The notes under the pieces are model-generated. The model was given only the letters and a program-made list of their open reading frames with translations, had not been told where the DNA came from and did not search any database. Positions 18,374-26,765 of a stretch of DNA of 64,000 nt are shown here, one piece after another. Each line of letters begins with the position of its first letter. The stretch's first letter is position 1. The position numbers and the translations under genes are program-made. Where the stretch lies: NCBI GenBank assembly GCA_020634315.1, contig JACKBV010000003.1:186001-250000 (forward strand). The letters are read 5' to 3'. The DNA is from Ardenticatenaceae bacterium. Its GTDB lineage: Bacteria; Chloroflexota; Anaerolineae; Promineifilales; Promineifilaceae.

Positions 18374-19117
18374 TGTTATCACCATTTCCTGATTCGCTAC
18401 CATTCATATCGCTATTTATCAAAAGAAGACCGGGCGTATGTATTCATAGGCATTTTACCACCCAAGTGGGGTGCGGCTAAAGGGCTAAATTCTCGTGTGC
18501 CAGGGCAAGTTGACATTTTAGCGGAGCCAAATTACTGAACAGACAAGTTGTAGAAGCCCAAGATAGTGGCTGGCGAGTTTGGCATACCAGGAGACACAAC
18601 AAAGATGCTTGCTTTTAAGCTGTGGAGAATCGTGACGGACTGCAATACCAAATGCTTTTATGGGTAACGGCCGTTTCTCCCCCAAATCACTCGTGTCCAC
18701 AGCACATGCTGCGAACTCTTTCTCGTTCGCTATTGTTGCGCGGGAAACAATTGTCAAAGGCTCCTGTGGGGTGAACGATAGTTCACCTCGTTTTTGTGCT
18801 GGCGAGAAGCGTGCCCCAGGATGTGGCAATTCATGCCTCGCGTTACGCCACCATAAATAGAGCGTGTGCGAAACGGCCGTTTCCCCCTACCCTCCCCCTG
18901 ACTGGCGGTAAATTTGCGTGGAGAAGGCTGTTTTTTCTTTTTATGCAGCGTCTAACCTGCTTTGTCTATCTGTTTGGCCTGTCCCAAAATTGCCGTGAAC
19001 ATCTGTTTCATATATGATTTGCTTGTTGTGAATTGCCCAACTACCTTTAACTTCCCAGTTTAGAAATCACCTTCCTGTTTAGGAGTGTGATTCCTCATGG
19101 AATAAACGAGGATCGGT
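18374..19117. other. Long intergenic region before parA, with two palindromes
   Basis: About 740 bp without a supportable gene. It contains two ACGGCCGT octamers (near 18666 and 18872), a GGTGAAC-GATA-GTTCACC palindrome (18770-18787), and an imperfect palindrome TCAC..TCCT-GTTT-AGGA..GTGA (19067-19090) about 30 bp before parA. The last is placed like an operator for ParA/ParB autoregulation or a centromere-like site. A minus-strand reading frame at 18518-18829 is not credible. Confidence 0.45.
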
Positions 19118-19921
19118 ATGACGCGAATTATTGCTATTGCAAATCAAAAAGGCGGCACAGGTAAGACGACGACCGCGATTAACCTGGCTGCTGGACTGGT
19201 GCGTGCTAACCCGCGCCACCGGGTGATGTTGGCTGATATTGACCCACAGGCGAATGGCACGGCCGTTTTCTTGGGGGTTCCGTTTGCAGCTGGCCCACGC
19301 CTGGATGGCGTTAACACGATGTATGAAGTGATCTTGGATCAGGTGGCAGCGGCGCAAGCGTTGCAAACCGTAACGCTGCTTGAGGGAAATGGCGAAACGG
19401 CCGTTGGTAAAATGCACATTCTCCCATCCCATCTTGACCTGGCTTCGGCCGAGTTGGAACTGGTAAATCTGTTTGAGCGCGAACGCCGTTTGCGCCATGC
19501 GTTGGCCCCCATTGTCAACCAGTATGACTTCATCATCATCGATTGCCCTCCCAGCCTGGGATTGCTGACGGTTAATGCGCTCATGACCGCCAACGAAGTA
19601 TTGATCCCCGTGGATCCTGGCCTTTTTCCCTTGATTGGGTTGAATTTGCTCAACCGCACCATTGAGATGGTACGGCAAGCCAATCCCAGCCTGGCTATTT
19701 CTGGCGTTGTGCCGACCCTGGTTGATCGCACCGCATTGGCCCGCGATACACAACAAGAGCTGGCGGCGACCTTTGGGAGTCGCTTGCTGCCGGCAATTCC
19801 GCGTCGCGTGGCGTTTGGCGAGGCGCATGCCGCGGGACAAGATATTTTTGCCTATGATTTGAGCAGTGACAGCGCATCGGCTTATGCCGATTTGGTAAAG
19901 GAGATAATGCGTCGTGGCTAA
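19118..19921 (+). CDS. parA: ParA-type partition ATPase
   Basis: 267 residues. The deviant Walker A motif NQKGGTGKTTTAINLA begins at about residue 9, A' is ADIDPQANGT, and Walker B is IIIDCPPSLGLLTVNAL. The protein is a Soj/ParA ATPase without an N-terminal HTH (type Ib or chromosomal type); it binds DNA non-specifically and moves ParB-centromere complexes. Start ATG with GAGGAT upstream. It overlaps parB by eight bases, so the two are translationally coupled. An internal palindrome (ACGGCCGT near 19259 and 19396) is the genome-wide octamer and not parS. The setting, with an antirepressor-like gene and unknown HTH protein, resembles a plasmid maintenance cassette; a chromosomal ParAB is the alternative. 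Confidence 0.93.
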   Translation: MTRIIAIANQKGGTGKTTTAINLAAGLVRANPRHRVMLADIDPQANGTAVFLGVPFAAGPRLDGVNTMYEVILDQVAAAQALQTVTLLEGNGETAVGKMHILPSHLDLASAELELVNLFERERRLRHALAPIVNQYDFIIIDCPPSLGLLTVNALMTANEVLIPVDPGLFPLIGLNLLNRTIEMVRQANPSLAISGVVPTLVDRTALARDTQQELAATFGSRLLPAIPRRVAFGEAHAAGQDIFAYDLSSDSASAYADLVKEIMRRG

Positions 19922-21128
19922 GAAAAAGACAAGCCTCAGCCAGACCTTGTTTCGAGATATTGACCCATATGGCGATACGGCCGTTTCTGATGCCGGTACA
20001 TTGGCTCGCCTGGCCTTAGACGTGGTGCGCCCCGACCCAGGGCAGCCGCGCCGCCTGCTGCCGGGTGCGTTGATGCAGCAGTTAGTCGCTGGGACACTCA
20101 CCCCGCGTGATGCATTATCCCGTTGGCTGGAAACGGCCGATGAAGCGGGGCAATCACGCATTCACGAACTGCGCAAACTGGCATCCAGCATTGCCCAACA
20201 TGGCTTGATCAACCCGATTACGGTACGCCAGGTTACGCCCGGCGAAACAGCGCCAGCCGATGCGCAATATTTGATTGTTACGGGAGAACGACGTTATTGG
20301 GCGCACACGCTGTTAGCGCTCGAAGGGCAAAAAATTCAGGCCGGGAATGAAGTGCTTTCGCCTACAGAAATTCCCGCTATCGTCACCGGCCCTGGTATTA
20401 CAATTCGCGCACACCAGCTCATTGAAAATATCATGCGCGAAGACATTAACGCCGTGGAAAAGGCATTGGGACTGTGGGCCTTGCGTTATGAATTGTCAGA
20501 GACTGACACGAGCGCGTTGGACAGCGCAGATTGGGTGAACTATAGTTCCCCTCCCCCTGAAATGGAGTTGGTGCCGTGGACGGCCGTTAGCGATGCGCTG
20601 GGAATTTCGAAACGTTACCGTATCTTTATTACGTCAGTATTGAATTTGTCGCCACCGGCACTGGCTCTCGTGCAAGAATATGACCTGGCGGAAATGACCA
20701 TTCGTCCCATTGTACAAAAGCTGCGCGATTTTCCTGATCTGCAAATGAAAGCGTTGCAGCAGTTGCTTGCCTGGCAGCAAGAAGAAGAACCGGATGGCGG
20801 CCCACGTCGAGGCATTACCAAAGCAGTGCAGTCACTGGTTGAGCAATTAGTGGCACGCGAGCAATTGCCGCCACCCACACCGCAGCGTGTAGACGGCCGT
20901 ACCGAACGCATCCAACGCACATCCGAAACCAAACGCTTTAGTTCCAAAGTGCGTGGTACTTTGCGCTTTATGCAGCGCCTGGAACCAACACATTTGGCTT
21001 TGATCGCACGCGAACTGGCCCATGATATGACTTATCTCGACACGGTGGATGAGCTGCGTGATTTGCGCCAACAATTAGAAGTGTTGTTGTCACAAATTGA
21101 TGATTACCAAGAAACAGACATTACATAA
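19914..21128 (+). CDS. parB: ParB/RepB-type partition protein
   Basis: 404 residues, starting at GTG (19914) inside the end of parA, with AAAGGAG eleven bases upstream. The N-terminal ParB/Sulfiredoxin domain shows LASSIAQHGLINPITVR, the CTP-binding box-II-like motif TGERRYWAH, and ENIMREDINAVEKALGLW. A HTH region follows (AVSDALGISKRYRIFITSVL), then a charged C-terminus likely used for dimerisation. Insertions relative to chromosomal Spo0J (a longer N-terminus and a loop before the HTH) fit a plasmid-type ParB. Its probable binding site is the 54-bp palindrome just downstream or the palindrome upstream of parA; no canonical chromosomal parS 16-mer was seen in the window. Confidence 0.92.
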   Translation: MAKKKTSLSQTLFRDIDPYGDTAVSDAGTLARLALDVVRPDPGQPRRLLPGALMQQLVAGTLTPRDALSRWLETADEAGQSRIHELRKLASSIAQHGLINPITVRQVTPGETAPADAQYLIVTGERRYWAHTLLALEGQKIQAGNEVLSPTEIPAIVTGPGITIRAHQLIENIMREDINAVEKALGLWALRYELSETDTSALDSADWVNYSSPPPEMELVPWTAVSDALGISKRYRIFITSVLNLSPPALALVQEYDLAEMTIRPIVQKLRDFPDLQMKALQQLLAWQQEEEPDGGPRRGITKAVQSLVEQLVAREQLPPPTPQRVDGRTERIQRTSETKRFSSKVRGTLRFMQRLEPTHLALIARELAHDMTYLDTVDELRDLRQQLEVLLSQIDDYQETDIT

Positions 21129-21172
21129 ACAAGGTGACATAAGATTGAAAAGCTGCGCTGATGATTGTTTTC

Positions 21173-21226
21173 AACCATCTTCATTTTGAAGATAGTTGAC
21201 CAACCATCTTCAAAATGAAGACGGTT
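21173..21226. promoter_or_regulatory. 54-bp near-perfect palindrome between parB and the antirepressor-like gene
   Basis: Two copies of a 13-bp palindromic core (CTTCATTTTGAAG, and its reverse complement CTTCAAAATGAAG) are arranged head to head within AACC...GGTT arms. The whole 54 bp is an inverted repeat with few mismatches. It is a candidate ParB centromere or the operator of the downstream gene. Confidence 0.75.
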
Positions 21227-21262
21227 CCATACGAAAGCCAGCGGGGAAATGTGCAAGTAACT

Positions 21263-22051
21263 ATGTCGGAATCTGCTTTAGTCCCACAACTAGAAAAAGA
21301 AGTCGTATTTTACGAAGACATGATCACCATTGCTGTTATTGCCGGTGAACCATACGTCCCCATTCGCCCGATAACCGATGCGTTGGGGTTAGCCTATGGG
21401 TCGCAATATAACCGCCTGCAACGGGATGATGTGTTGGCGCGGCACGTCACGACGATTCAAATGACGGCAGCCGATGGCAAGCAGCGCAGCATGGTGGCCT
21501 TGCCGTTGAAGATGCTGCCGGGTTGGCTGTTTGGTATTCGTGCCGGGCATGTGAAGGAAGAGTTGCGCACGAAAGTGACGCGTTACCGCGAGGAATGTTT
21601 TACGGTATTGTGGGAGGCATTTCAAGAAGGGCGCTTAACGGCCGATCCCGGCCTTGATGATTTACTGGCAACCGATTCTCCTGCGGTACAAACATACAAG
21701 ATGATGTTGGCGATGACTCAGTTGGCCCGTAATCAAATGTTGATGGAGGCACGCTTAAGCGGTCGCTTGGACCAACATGAGGAGCGTTTGGAACAGCTAG
21801 AAATGCAGTTGGGCGGCGCAGATCGTAGTGTCACCGAAGCCCAAGCCATGCAAGTGAGCCAGGCGGTGAAAGCGATTGCCTTGGAATTGTCGAAACGCTC
21901 TGGACGGAATGAGTATGGCGGCGTTTATGGTGAGTTCTATCGCAAATTTGGCATTACCTCATACAAATTGCTACCCGCCAATAAATTTCAAGCGGCAATG
22001 GACTTTTTAACAGAGTGGCATCAATCGTTGGTTGGCGACGCCCCCTTTTAA
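21263..22051 (+). CDS. Phage antirepressor-like protein (P22_AR_N-type N-terminus)
   Basis: About 262 residues. The N-terminal half fits the P22 antirepressor N-terminal domain: AGEPYVPIRPITDALGLAYGSQYNRLQRD, then GKQRSMVALPLKMLPGWLFGI and LRTKVTRYREECFTVLWEAF (recognised segment by segment). The C-terminal part contains a coiled-coil-like stretch, LDQHEERLEQLEMQLGG, and an ORF6C-like end (YGGVYGEFYRKFGITSYKLL). Proteins like this are carried by phages, plasmids and integrated elements, where they regulate by binding repressors or DNA. An upstream in-frame ATG at 21215 lies within the 54-bp palindrome and has no ribosome-binding site, so I use 21263. A terminator follows the stop. Confidence 0.85.
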   Translation: MSESALVPQLEKEVVFYEDMITIAVIAGEPYVPIRPITDALGLAYGSQYNRLQRDDVLARHVTTIQMTAADGKQRSMVALPLKMLPGWLFGIRAGHVKEELRTKVTRYREECFTVLWEAFQEGRLTADPGLDDLLATDSPAVQTYKMMLAMTQLARNQMLMEARLSGRLDQHEERLEQLEMQLGGADRSVTEAQAMQVSQAVKAIALELSKRSGRNEYGGVYGEFYRKFGITSYKLLPANKFQAAMDFLTEWHQSLVGDAPF

Positions 22052-22082
22052 GCAAAAATCGCGACAAAGTAATACAAACCAA

Positions 22083-22113
22083 AAAACCACCCCCCGAAGG
22101 AGGTGGTTTTTCT
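22083..22113 (+). terminator. Intrinsic terminator after the antirepressor-like gene
   Basis: AAAACCACC / GGTGGTTTTT stem around CCCCGAAGGA, about 30 bp after the stop codon. Confidence 0.85.
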
Positions 22114-22388
22114 TTTCGCTCGCCCACCAGGAGGGAGGTGGTTGAGCATTATCGGGCTTTGCGAAGGCAGAGGGAGAGGGTGCATTGCCCTTAATTCAGC
22201 CAAGTCGTGCCAGTCGCGTTTCTCTCGTGCCAGTTTGGGGGGAGGAGTTTTCCCTCATGCCTTTTCCTGACTGAATTCATTTGTAATTATAAGCGATTAG
22301 ATCAACATCTACAAGTTTTTGCTATAAATTGATCAAAACTTGTTGCTCCCCTCCTGATGGGTAGCTTAAATTTTTCTCATAATGGGCG
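22114..22388. other. Intergenic region
   Basis: No gene seen. An inverted repeat CAAGTTTT (22312-22319) / AAAACTTG (22335-22342) lies shortly after the end of the minus-strand GNAT gene and may act as its transcript end, although no clear T-run follows. Confidence 0.35.
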
Positions 22389-22904
22389 TTATGCAGGGAA
22401 GGCGGGGCGGGTAAAAATGATAAACGGCCGTTTCGTCCACGATACGGCCGTAAACCGCTGCCCCTCAACAAACCCCTGCCCCAACCACACACGTTTTGCT
22501 CGCTCGTTAAACTCCGCAATGGTCACCCGCAGCATGGTTGGCTGGAACGTCTTTTGCGCAAACTCTATGACAGCCGCAACAAATCGGTGTCCCTGCCCTT
22601 GTCCTGTCCGGTCGGGGCGCACGCCAAGCCCAATGTCCAGCGCGTCCTGGCTGTAATCGCCGCCAGGAACCTGCGCATCTTTGCCAAAGGTGCAAAATGC
22701 TTGCAGTGTTCCTTGTTGATCAATGATGGCATGGCAGTTGATGGCTGGATCCAGGAAGTAAGTGATTTCTTGGGCAACGGCCGTTTCAGTCAGTTCCCCT
22801 GTCGCAATGTTATACACATCGTAGGGTGCCTCGTACTGCCAATAAATGAATTGACGAACGTCAACGGCCGTTATCGGCCGTAGCAACAGCGTATCTTCCA
22901 TCAT
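22389..22904 (-). CDS. GNAT-family N-acetyltransferase
   Basis: 171 residues. It has the GNAT layout: N-terminal LLLRPITAVDVRQFIYWQYEAPYDVYN, acetyl-CoA-binding motif A LDIGLGVRPDRTGQGQGHRFV (near residue 92-112; the Q/R-x-x-G-x-G/A loop is TGQGQG), and ATIAEFNERAKRVWLGQGF-like motif B (read as RVTIAEFNERAKRVW). The acceptor substrate is unknown. The start ATG is preceded by GAGGAG, and a family-A hairpin with T-run ends about 11 bases before the start codon. It is separated from nadE upstream by about 150 bp. Confidence 0.88.
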   Translation of the reverse strand: MMEDTLLLRPITAVDVRQFIYWQYEAPYDVYNIATGELTETAVAQEITYFLDPAINCHAIIDQQGTLQAFCTFGKDAQVPGGDYSQDALDIGLGVRPDRTGQGQGHRFVAAVIEFAQKTFQPTMLRVTIAEFNERAKRVWLGQGFVEGQRFTAVSWTKRPFIIFTRPAFPA

Positions 22905-22913
22905 TTACTCCTC

Positions 22914-22980
22914 TGAAAAAAGCCTCCCGGAGGTTCATCTGATGTGACAAGCCTTTCACTGATAACCTCCGGGAGGTTGG
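22914..22980 (-). promoter_or_regulatory. Family-A hairpin (copy 1) in the leader of the GNAT gene
   Basis: Minus-strand order: AACCTCCCGGAGGTT, a loop ending CATCAGATG, AACCTCCGGGAGG, then GCTTTTTTC and the GAGGAG ribosome-binding site. The outer 13 bases of the two arms pair perfectly. Confidence 0.8.
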
Positions 22981-23058
22981 TTTTCATTCATGGTGGTGAG
23001 CTTGCGCTCATGTCGTCTACTTTGTTTACTGAACACAATAATGGAAAAAAGAATCGAA

Positions 23059-25158
23059 TCAATCCTCATTTCTTGTTTCAGTAGCAGTTTGCAACTGTGT
23101 TGCCAGGTTGTCTATCTGGCGGAACTGCCATGTCCAACGCACATTATAAAGAAATTGACGTAGATCAAACCGGTTGTCATCCGGCGAATAAGATTCGGCG
23201 TGATAAGACGGCGTGAGCACAGTCATTTTATGCCGATTAATGGCGTAATAGTAAAAGAAATGCTTGACTTTGGCCGCCACTTCCGTTGGTGGTAGGTGTT
23301 CCCATTCATAAACCAGCTTCTCGAACATATTTAACGGGCCGCAGCGTTCCACTTTGCGCAAATAACCAAATCGACTGAGTTCGACATATGTCATCCCCAT
23401 ATCCGTTTCATCTTGCTGCGCATAGTCGGCGGTAATGGGTTCCAATTCGGCCGTCGGTGGAGCATCAATCACGTCATTGAGCGCCGTATACCCTTTGTTG
23501 GCGGCTGCCCAGCGTAAAAAGCGGCGCAAATCAACCTTGCTAACGCTGCCAATGGGGTTGATGTCGGCGCTGCTGCAATCATACTTGGTCATGTAGCCGC
23601 GCAGTGCCTCATCCACGTTGGATGTGCCCAGCACGAGCAAGGTGCCGCTGCGCCCGCGTACCCAGGGCAATAATTGGGCGAAAAGGTAGGACAGCACCAT
23701 ACGCAAACGTGCCTGGATATTTTGCAGCGCCAGATTTTCGGCGCGTGTGCCGCCGTGTACCTGGAAGCGAGGCTTTTGCTCTGTCACCCAGACAAACAAG
23801 TTGACGACGGATTCAACCACTGTGTCGATGTTGATGTCTAGATGATGTGCGCCAATTTGTGCCGCTAATTCTTTGGCGCGGATGCGTGTTTCTTTGCTGC
23901 TGTTTTGAGTGCCCATGTAACAAGTGTGTAAAATGCGGTTGGCAAATTCGACCGCCTCGGTTGGGATGTACTCGTTGTCCCCTGCCAGACGGCGTGCATC
24001 GGCGAGCACCTGTGCATTCCCGGCTTGTACTTCGCTGATGACCATCTGGCACATGATGCCGACCTGTGCCGCGACGGACGAACTGTCCGCACCACCGGAT
24101 AATGGCAAAAAGAAGCCGCTTGTGCCGGAGCGGCGCAAATAATCCCACAACCAACATGCCGGCCCGTAGGCGATTTCTTCTTCGGGCGTGTGGTAAACCA
24201 CGTCAATGGGTGGGGTAGGGGGGAGAGAGAGTTTGTGGGTGAGGTCGAAGTCGGCAATGACGCGTGGCACGGGTTGGGCGTGGCTGGTTTGCACTTGCAG
24301 GCTGCCGATGCTGCCGCGATAGGCCCGCACGTCTTCCAGATCAATGGTGGCGGTGATGACTTCGACATCGCGTGGAGAGAATTGAGATGCCTGGGCGAGG
24401 ATACGGCCGTTTACCGCAATCAACGCACTGCCATCAAAATAAAGCCGGTCGCCATCACACCCCTGTTGGTTGGCATACACATAAACACCGCCGCTTTTTG
24501 CCGAAGCCTCGCAAATGAGAGCGACACGTCGCTGCAATTTGCGCAATGTGTGGTGCGAGCCAGAGCCATTGGTGATAATTTCAACGCCATCCAAACCGAG
24601 ATAGGTGTGTGGACTCTGCGGGGCAAACAGCTCTTCGCACATTTCAGAGGCTAACACCGTGTCGCGGGTAGCAACGGCCGCATCGCCAAAAGGCACACTA
24701 TTTTGCCCGGTAATGGCGCGAATCAGGCGCGGCAAATGATGTTCGGTGATTGTGCGCGGCTGCTGCCAGGCCGCAAACCAGCGTGGTTCGCGGTAATTGC
24801 CATCATCGGCGAGAATCATTTTGGGGCGTATGAGCAGGATGCGCCGGTTTAAGACCAACACGCGGCAGTTATACCGGGCATTTTGGTGCATAACCGGCAT
24901 GCCAATGTCGCAGAGAATGTCATCGGTGAGATCGCTGTCGAGAATTTGTGCCAGACATTCCCATGAATGGCGCAGCGTATCCCCTTCCAGGAACGCATCT
25001 TGACAGCCATATCCAGAGATTTCCAACTCTGGCCCCAGCCGGTATCGTGCGCCATGCGCTTTGGCGACCCGAATAGATTCAACAATCCGCTCCAAATTCC
25101 CTTCAAAATCGAGTGCCCATTGATTGAGATTGCAAGTCGCAAGCGTGGTTAATTGCAT
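23059..25158 (-). CDS. nadE: Glutamine-dependent NAD+ synthetase
   Basis: 699 residues. This is the long, two-domain NadE that amidates deamido-NAD+ with glutamine-derived ammonia in the last step of NAD synthesis. The N-terminal nitrilase-type glutaminase domain shows the catalytic Glu (GPELEISGYGC), Lys (LIRPKMILADDGNYREPRWF) and Cys (LASEMCEELFAPQ). The C-terminal synthetase has the PP-loop LPLSGGADSSSVAA (near residue 350), then GTSNVDEALRGYMTKYDCSSADINPIG and KVDLRRFLRW. Length and order match bacterial/eukaryotic glutamine-dependent enzymes. Start ATG with AAGGAG upstream. A family-A hairpin followed by a T-run lies immediately before the ribosome-binding site, so attenuation or a mobile hairpin is possible. 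Confidence 0.96.
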   Translation of the reverse strand: MQLTTLATCNLNQWALDFEGNLERIVESIRVAKAHGARYRLGPELEISGYGCQDAFLEGDTLRHSWECLAQILDSDLTDDILCDIGMPVMHQNARYNCRVLVLNRRILLIRPKMILADDGNYREPRWFAAWQQPRTITEHHLPRLIRAITGQNSVPFGDAAVATRDTVLASEMCEELFAPQSPHTYLGLDGVEIITNGSGSHHTLRKLQRRVALICEASAKSGGVYVYANQQGCDGDRLYFDGSALIAVNGRILAQASQFSPRDVEVITATIDLEDVRAYRGSIGSLQVQTSHAQPVPRVIADFDLTHKLSLPPTPPIDVVYHTPEEEIAYGPACWLWDYLRRSGTSGFFLPLSGGADSSSVAAQVGIMCQMVISEVQAGNAQVLADARRLAGDNEYIPTEAVEFANRILHTCYMGTQNSSKETRIRAKELAAQIGAHHLDINIDTVVESVVNLFVWVTEQKPRFQVHGGTRAENLALQNIQARLRMVLSYLFAQLLPWVRGRSGTLLVLGTSNVDEALRGYMTKYDCSSADINPIGSVSKVDLRRFLRWAAANKGYTALNDVIDAPPTAELEPITADYAQQDETDMGMTYVELSRFGYLRKVERCGPLNMFEKLVYEWEHLPPTEVAAKVKHFFYYYAINRHKMTVLTPSYHAESYSPDDNRFDLRQFLYNVRWTWQFRQIDNLATQLQTATETRNED

Positions 25159-25167
25159 TGGTTCTCC

Positions 25168-25235
25168 TTAAAAAAAAGCCTCCCGGAGGTTCGCCTCATG
25201 TGACGAGCCTTCCATTGATAACCTCCGGGAGGTTG
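25168..25235 (-). promoter_or_regulatory. Family-A hairpin (copy 2) in the leader of nadE
   Basis: Same design as copy 1: 13-bp perfect outer stem, loop with CTCATGTGACGAG-type core, then GGCTTTTTTTTAAGGAG directly before the ATG at 25158. Confidence 0.82.
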
Positions 25236-25588
25236 GTTTTCATTCATGGTGGTCGGCAGCTGCCGGTGAAGTCTTTCCCGAAAATAGCTTTGTGCCGGGC
25301 TATTTTATGAAATGAAAGTTAGGGTAACAGCCTACACGAGATTGGATTTCATAACTTTGGTTGTTTAATCTACCTGCCGACATCAATAACTATACTTAGT
25401 GTAAATATTACACGAAATATGATAACTTGGCAATCAGGTCAAAAATCTCCTGAAGGTTGTCACAACTGTGTTTAGACGTTCCCATAAAGCCGCTGGGAAG
25501 CGCTCAATTACTAAAGGTTTATTCTACTCCAATAGTAAATGCGCTAGAATGGAGAATACGCCAAATTAGCAAACATGGAGAACTAGCA
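25236..25588. other. Divergent intergenic region nadE / P1 peptidase
   Basis: Between divergent genes. A palindrome GTGTAA-ATA-TTACAC at 25399-25413 is operator-like. I found no well-spaced promoter pair. The reading frame of the peptidase extends upstream to a TTG at 25457, but that stretch is unlike the family. Confidence 0.4.
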
Positions 25589-26707
25589 ATGCGTCAACGA
25601 TTACGTGACCTGGGAATTATAATCGGCCGTTTTCCCACTGGTACACACAATGCCATAACGGATGTACCCGGTGTCCTGGTTGGTCACGAAACCTTAATTT
25701 ACGATAAACCACGCGTCGCTCGCACGGGAGTGACGATGATTGTTCCTCGCGCGGATACCATCTGGCGCGATTATGCCTTTGCCGGTTATCACGCGTTCAA
25801 TGGTAATGGTGAAATGACGGGACTGGCCTGGTTGGATGAGTCAGGCATGTTAGGCTCAGCGATAGGCTTGACGAACACATTCCAGGTGGGCGTCGTGCGC
25901 GACACATTGGTGCGTTATGTGGTCGAGCAGGGGCACACGGAAGGATTTTGGCTGCCAGTGGTGGCCGAAACGTATGATGGCTGGTTGAATGACATCAATG
26001 CCTTTCATCTGACGCGCCAGGCCACGTATAAGGCATTGACGGATGCCAGCGATGGGCCGGTGCAAGAAGGGAATGTGGGCGGCGGCACAGGTATGATTTG
26101 CCACGATTTCAAGGGTGGCATTGGCACGGCTTCGCGGGTGCTGCAAAGCGAGGCGGAAACGTACACGGTGGGTGTATTGGTGCAGGCGAATTATGGGGAT
26201 CGGCATTTGTTGCATATTGATGGCGTGCCGGTGGGGCGCATTTTAGGGCCTGACCATACACTGATCCCTGGCTGGCGCGGCGAAGATCGCTCTGGTTCGA
26301 TCATTGTTGTGATTGCCACCGATGCGCCGCTGATTCCGGTGCAGTGCCGCCGACTGGCGCAGCGGGCGACGATTGGTCTGGCACGCGTTGGGGGCGTGGG
26401 TCACAATGGCAGCGGTGATATTTTCCTGGCGTTTGCTACCGGCAATCATTTACCGGCGAAAACCGGGTTGGTGCGCGATTTGCAGATGATTCCGCATAAT
26501 CGGCTGGACCCATTTTTTGAGGCGGTGGCAGAGGCGGTGGAAGAGGCGATTTTGAATGCGCTGACGGCGGCAGAGACCATGCATGGCCGTGATGGGCATG
26601 TTGCGCACGCGCTGCCATTGACTGATCTGGCGCAAATTGTGGGGGATTATCGGCGTTTCGATAAGAAAGAGGAATTGGCGTATGAGCCAAGGAGGAAGGC
26701 CCGTTGA
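25589..26707 (+). CDS. P1/S58-family peptidase (DmpA/BapA-like aminopeptidase)
   Basis: 372 residues. It matches the self-processing N-terminal-nucleophile fold of DmpA and BapA aminopeptidases. The N-terminus MRQRLRDLGIIIGRFPTGTHN followed by AITDVPGVLVGHETL is typical. The nucleophile region is VGHNGSGDIFLAFATGNH (near residue 275); in DmpA cleavage occurs between Gly and Ser in this position and frees the catalytic Ser. GNVGGGTGMICHDFKGGIG in the middle is also a family hallmark. The expected substrates are small peptides with N-terminal D-, L- or beta-amino acids; specificity cannot be read. The start is ATG at 25589 with GGAGA upstream, rather than the distant TTG. Confidence 0.92.
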   Translation: MRQRLRDLGIIIGRFPTGTHNAITDVPGVLVGHETLIYDKPRVARTGVTMIVPRADTIWRDYAFAGYHAFNGNGEMTGLAWLDESGMLGSAIGLTNTFQVGVVRDTLVRYVVEQGHTEGFWLPVVAETYDGWLNDINAFHLTRQATYKALTDASDGPVQEGNVGGGTGMICHDFKGGIGTASRVLQSEAETYTVGVLVQANYGDRHLLHIDGVPVGRILGPDHTLIPGWRGEDRSGSIIVVIATDAPLIPVQCRRLAQRATIGLARVGGVGHNGSGDIFLAFATGNHLPAKTGLVRDLQMIPHNRLDPFFEAVAEAVEEAILNALTAAETMHGRDGHVAHALPLTDLAQIVGDYRRFDKKEELAYEPRRKAR

Positions 26708-26765
26708 TGGCAGCCTCTATGTGCGTTTGCAGGATTGTTGTTCCTGAGATGCAGAGGAGGGTCTT

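Noticed and set aside
18518..18829. 103-codon minus-strand reading frame
   Set aside because: No ribosome-binding site, no family, odd composition, and it contains an octamer palindrome in intergenic DNA.
19259..19403. ACGGCCGT palindromes inside parA as parS sites
   Set aside because: The same octamer is spread over the whole window at the same density, so it is not specific to the partition locus.
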